64,000 bases of DNA from Symbiodinium microadriaticum (Eukaryota; Sar; Dinophyceae; Suessiales; Symbiodiniaceae): positions 291,101 through 355,100 of the forward strand of contig LSRX01000349.1 in assembly GCA_001939145.1 (NCBI GenBank), in the 5' to 3' direction. The notes under the pieces were generated by a model, which worked only from the letters and a program-made list of their open reading frames with translations, had not been told where the DNA came from and did no database searches. Below are positions 60,259-64,000 of the stretch, in pieces; position 1 is the stretch's first letter; the number at the start of each line of letters is the position of its first letter. The position numbers and the translations under genes were made by a program.

Positions 60259-61453
60259 TCACGGAGTCTGGCCCAAGGGCTTTCCTTCACCATTCATTAT
60301 ATCGGTATATTTCCGATAAGAGTACCAGGACAACAGCAACGACATCACGCAGGAAACCACAAACATCAGGAGGTGCTGCCATTTCGCATCCCAGATCTTC
60401 AACTCCTCGCCCTCGTTCACCAAATCATTCGCATCTTGCAGAGATACCCCAAGTGATGCCATGATGAAGGAGACCCAAAGCGTGTGAGGGACGGCAGCCA
60501 CGAGGAGCTTCCAAAGAGGTATGTGGAGGGTTGCAGGCCCGTAGTTCCGAAGCCATATGGGAATGAACAAAAACCGAAAGAGTATCTGAAACTCCACAGA
60601 ATCATCAGCTTCCTCTAGCACTTGCAAAGCCTTCTTGGCGGTCGGAAAATTCCCTTCGTCGAGCCAGCCTCGAATTGGCTCCTGCAACCTTGGGAAACGG
60701 ACATGGGCTTTTCTGCTGCATCAACAGCTTCGCTGAGTAGCACTGGCCATTGACGAGGTGCAAGAAGCGTCCCAGCAGCGCACAAATCACAGCCGCCGCG
60801 TACAAGGCCAAGAAATTCAGAGCCGTTCCGCCACAAAGGCCTCAGCTTGCATGCTAGAATCGAAGCACTTCTGGTTCTCATCGCAACAGCAGTGAGAGGA
60901 CAGGGACTTCTAGTTCAGCTCGCGACCGAACATGAGGCCAGAGGCCACACAGATGGCCTCCACCGGCTCTGCAACACGTTTGGACTCAGATAGTTCCTAA
61001 TGCATGGCCTGCCATAGAGGGACCATAAACACCACTGTGAAGAATAGTAGGAAAGCCCATGCCGCAAACCAGCCGCCGCCAGGCTTATCTGGCAGAAGCA
61101 ACAGGACTTCTCCAATCAGGTGCGTGGGCCCGATCCAATACCTCGCGTTCGCTGGACAAGGCTATTCAGCCAAAACTAGGAGGGATTCTGCACAGAATGT
61201 CTGCTTACTGCTCGTCTCTGCAACAGCACGACTCATGACTCATGCACAGGGTGTATCCTGTTCTCTAATGTCTGACTACAGGTGCACAGAGTTGCGAGAC
61301 AAGGGTGACAAGAGAAAAGAAACTCTTGAACCGTTTTGACAATGATACACCAAGCGTCACCAGCACAGCTGCTACGACTGCGATTGCCAGGCAAACCAGA
61401 ACAGAGACATACTGGAAAGTGCGCTCCCGTGTCTCATGGCTCCAAGCTGTCAT
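60259..61453 (-). CDS. TVP38/TMEM64 (VTT/DedA-like) membrane protein, at least four exons
   Basis: An ATG at 61453 opens MTAWSHETRERTFQYVSVLV and a first membrane segment (CLAIAVVAAVLVTLGVSL). A second exon (about 61110-61000) encodes KPGGGWFAAWAFLLFFTVVF. A third (about 60830-60760) encodes FLALYAAAVICALLGRFL, like the conserved GALLAFLLGR stretch of the family. The fourth (60690-60259) encodes FRFLFIPIWLRNYGPATL, as in the family's re-entrant loop region, and two more membrane helices (LLMFVVSCVMSLLLSW). The family acts in Golgi, ER or plastid envelope membranes, where VTT proteins such as TMEM41B and VMP1 scramble lipids. Exact splice sites were not fixed. A Gly/Asp-rich frame at 59907-59641 could be a later exon. 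Confidence 0.62.
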
Positions 61454-62289
61454 CTCCAAGCTACATTGTCGGATGACCCTGGGGCAAGTCGTCGGCCATG
61501 AGCCCACGCTACAGGTAAAAACCCGAAACACCCGCACTTCATACTTCAATGCAAATCGCTAACTGTTCGCTAACTGCACGTAGAAGATGTAAAGCAGCAC
61601 CACGTGGCATCTCAGCCTTTCTTGATCGCACCTGCTCCAGTCTGCATCTCTTCTGGACACAGTTAGTTAGACGGAGACTGGGCTCCTCAACGCCAAAACT
61701 CCCGGCTGTCAAGAAACAAGCATTCAAGTGCTTGGTCTTGACAGAACATCTGTTGCAAGAACACAGCGTCCGCTTTGGGTCCGGGGGGTGTGTCTTGAAA
61801 GCAGCCCCAAGGCTAGCAGTGTAAATTTTCAGTATTGCACTGAATGCCATACCTCGGCTCCAATTGCAGGGGCACGCCACTCTTTGTCTTTGCGAGTCAT
61901 CCTGAGCCGTTCACAACTTCTCGGCGACCGTTGCCGGCTCCTTAAACCTGCCATGCACTCGCCACAAGCACCCCACTGTTTCGAAACAGAGCCGATAAGA
62001 TGCAGTTGCCAGACAGGGTGCCTGAACGTTTCTTGGACCTTCTCGATTGATTGCAACGCCGTCCAACAAGCATTGATCCTGATGTTACACCCATCAGAGC
62101 CACAAGCCTACGGCACGATTGGCACAGTCCTCTGTTCCACGCCTTCTTCAGATACCATGCCCCTTGCACAGCAACTCAAGGCTAAGCAGATCCTGCTTCT
62201 CCTATACATCAGACGTACAGACATAGCGGGTCTTATTCCATGCCGGGGAGCCGGAGAGTGCCCCAGAACTCCGCACACTGCGAGCGCAA

Positions 62290-62660
62290 CTGCGTCCTGA
62301 GACTTCAGGTGTTAAGTAAGCAGCAAGACGAAAGCCAGCACACCAAACAAGCAGTCCAATGCCACTCAGGTGCATGTCCCTTTTCGTTGTCAGCACCACA
62401 TGCTTCGCAATCTCATCTATGGAACAAGATCCCTTTTGGATCTTGTTAATGGTCTCCTCGCCTCAGGCAAGGTTCTTTTTCCGGCAAAGCTTCACGAAGA
62501 GCAATGACGAGGCACATTGCATCTTCTCCATGAAGTCGTCTGCACCCAGGAGGGGACCTAGGAGCAGATCCCGCTGTTGCAAGCTATCCTTGCCTGGTCC
62601 TGAAAGGATCTTCCCGCCGTTGAATGCTGCCATCGGGACCAAGTCTGGTGATTAAATCTG
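62290..62660 (-). CDS. Candidate exons, unrecognised
   Basis: Minus-strand blocks at about 62640-62470 (AAFNGGKILSGPGKDSLQQR, then GADDFMEKMQCASSLLFVKL) and about 62460-62310 (EETINKIQKGSCSIDEIAKH, then GIGLLVWCAGFRLAAYLTPE) look coding. The two frames are separated by a stop, so a junction lies near 62,470. They may be 3' exons of the partial gene at the right edge, or an independent gene. Confidence 0.42.
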
Positions 62661-62695
62661 CCAGAGGCAATTTGCACTCTTGGATGTCAAGATAA

Positions 62696-62726
62696 TACCC
62701 CAGGCACCTTTACCCCAGGCACCTTT
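62696..62726. repeat. 15-bp tandem duplication
   Basis: TACCCCAGGCACCTT is present twice in direct tandem between about 62697 and 62726. Short local duplication, no evident function. Confidence 0.9.
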
Positions 62727-63149
62727 CCAGTGTCCCCTCCCAGGAATGCATTGGAGTTTTGAGCAGATTCTCGAGTGTTACTCGTTGCGAATGCACGTTG
62801 TCCAATGCGAGGTGATTCTGGCGAGAGTGGCAGGCCAAATGAATTCTCGATGGAGGTACTCATACTACAGACGCTGCTACTTGTTGCAAGCCTTGTTTCC
62901 TGATGCACCTCGTTTGCGATGCTTGCTGAAAGTTGAAAGGTTATCGGGGACCAATCCCTGCATAAAGCTGTTGGCGGCACTGGCGGTGTCATTCGCATCT
63001 TTGTCACTCATAGTTGCTCATCACTGCCACTGGGCAGATGTTGAAACATCCACAGCAAGCCCAACCACGCTCACAACACCCTCAGGAGAGCGGCAACAGT
63101 TTGGAGTGAAGGCGAATTAGAACTGAGCGAGGTGGGCAGATCCATCGGG

Positions 63150-64000
63150 TCACAGCTTGGCGTCTTTGCTTGCATCTTGATTCCAGTGCAGTGGTCGAAT
63201 CGGCGGTGCTGCATTCAGTGCCCTTTCGATCGCTCTTTGTGGTCCAAGGAAGCGATGACACGGAATCTTCCCAGCTCCAACTTGCTTCACTCTTTCGTTG
63301 TGGCGCATTCGGAAACTGAGCCCGTTTAAGGCAAGGACTTTCGAAGTCCACGATTGCCGACCCATCTGGATCTTCTAGAACCACAGGGAGCTCTTGCGGA
63401 TCGTGAACATACCCGGGCTCGCCTTCAAGGGGCCCACCTGAGGCAACGACCCAAAAAAAACGGCCCTTTTTCTACAGCTCAATGTCAACGCAAGACATGG
63501 CCTGATTCGTCGAAGTCTTCCCCCAAGGACTCATTCTGCAGGAGGAGCCATCGTCTCCACCCCCACCTACGCCCCCAACCGTGCGGCGATGGAGGTGGCG
63601 GCGCAGGTGGACTCCAGATTCCTGCCAGCAAAATGGCTTCCCGAAGCGACAATGACTGGATTTCTGTCGGCTGGGCTCGTCCTGGCTCAATGTACCCATC
63701 GTAGCCAATGCAGACGACCGGATTCGAGCACGGAAGCTGGCGACGAAGTGTGCCCAAAACAAGCACAGCCAGTTCAACATAAGACTTAGAGACAACAAGC
63801 GCCTCAACGCACTTGTGCTCAGGGTTCCAGCGGCCCATCCACTCCTTCCTGCGGACCCTGTAGTGAGTCATCGGACTGTTGCCTTGGCACTGCGACCTAT
63901 GCAAACATGTGCGACTACATAGCACTGTTTCGACAAGGTACAAGTCCTGCAGCTGCGACAGGTCGGATGTTCCTTCTCGTTGTTGTATTGCCATGCCTGA
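63150..64000 (-). CDS. Partial gene entering from the right edge
   Basis: The minus strand at about 63835-63660 encodes HKCVEALVVSKSYVELAVLV, then LGTLRRQLPCSNPVVCIGYD, preceded by frame to the window edge. The pattern of a hydrophobic strand, a helix, then VVCIGYDG resembles the nucleotide-binding start of a Rossmann-like glycosyltransferase, but no DxD was seen and this is only an impression. A second block near 63340-63200 (RMRHNERVKQVGAGKIPCHR) may be a later exon. Truncated by the window; splice sites not resolved. Confidence 0.4.

Overview
The window looks like nuclear DNA of a dinoflagellate, most likely a Symbiodiniaceae-type alga. Nearly every recognisable coding piece is on the minus strand. 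Many exons are tiny, and 14 of the 19 introns I could place exactly from protein continuity begin with GC rather than GT (3 GT, 2 GA); 17 of the 19 end in AG followed by G. There is also an intronless gene of ten RCC1-like repeats behind a ubiquitin-like N-terminus, an architecture I associate with symbiotic dinoflagellates. Base composition is mixed GC with GC-rich exons. I saw no rRNA, tRNA, CRISPR or operon structure.

The backbone is one very large split gene for midasin (MDN1/Rea1), the dynein-like AAA ATPase that remodels pre-60S ribosomes. On the minus strand all six AAA modules appear in the order expected for the family: AAA1 at about 55.1-52.6 kb, AAA2 at 50.4-47.3 kb, AAA3+AAA4 in one 2.6-kb exon at 43.5-40.9 kb, AAA5 at 37.1-35.3 kb and AAA6 at 29.4-25.6 kb. 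A piece of the C-terminal linker lies at 5.0-4.35 kb. The acidic region and MIDAS domain were not seen and would lie beyond base 1. The gene therefore covers at least 50 kb.

Other genes sit inside the span of this gene on the same strand. A signal-anchored TPR protein lies wholly inside a 1,013-nt GC-AG intron that splits AAA2. A two-to-four-exon gene and a possible RluA-type pseudouridine synthase lie between AAA4 and AAA5. The UBL/RCC1-repeat gene and a Deg9-like serine protease lie between AAA5 and AAA6. A coiled-coil protein with a Cys-rich tail and an unrecognised membrane protein lie inside AAA6. A secreted trypsin-CUB protease, with a complete six-exon model of 446 aa, lies between AAA6 and the linker. 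Several guests are intron-poor while the host is intron-dense, which suggests retroposed genes. I found no relict spliced leader to prove it.

The left 21 kb holds many short minus-strand coding-like segments. Some are probably midasin linker exons, but most are unassigned. To the right of midasin are an unidentified gene (58.4-59.1 kb), a TVP38/TMEM64-type membrane protein (61.45-60.26 kb), and partial genes running off the right edge. Noncoding landmarks are an assembly gap followed by a 10-bp minisatellite and a (GT)n tract (10.3-10.7 kb), an AT-rich patch (6.2 kb), a GC-rich island (22 kb) and several short tandem duplications.
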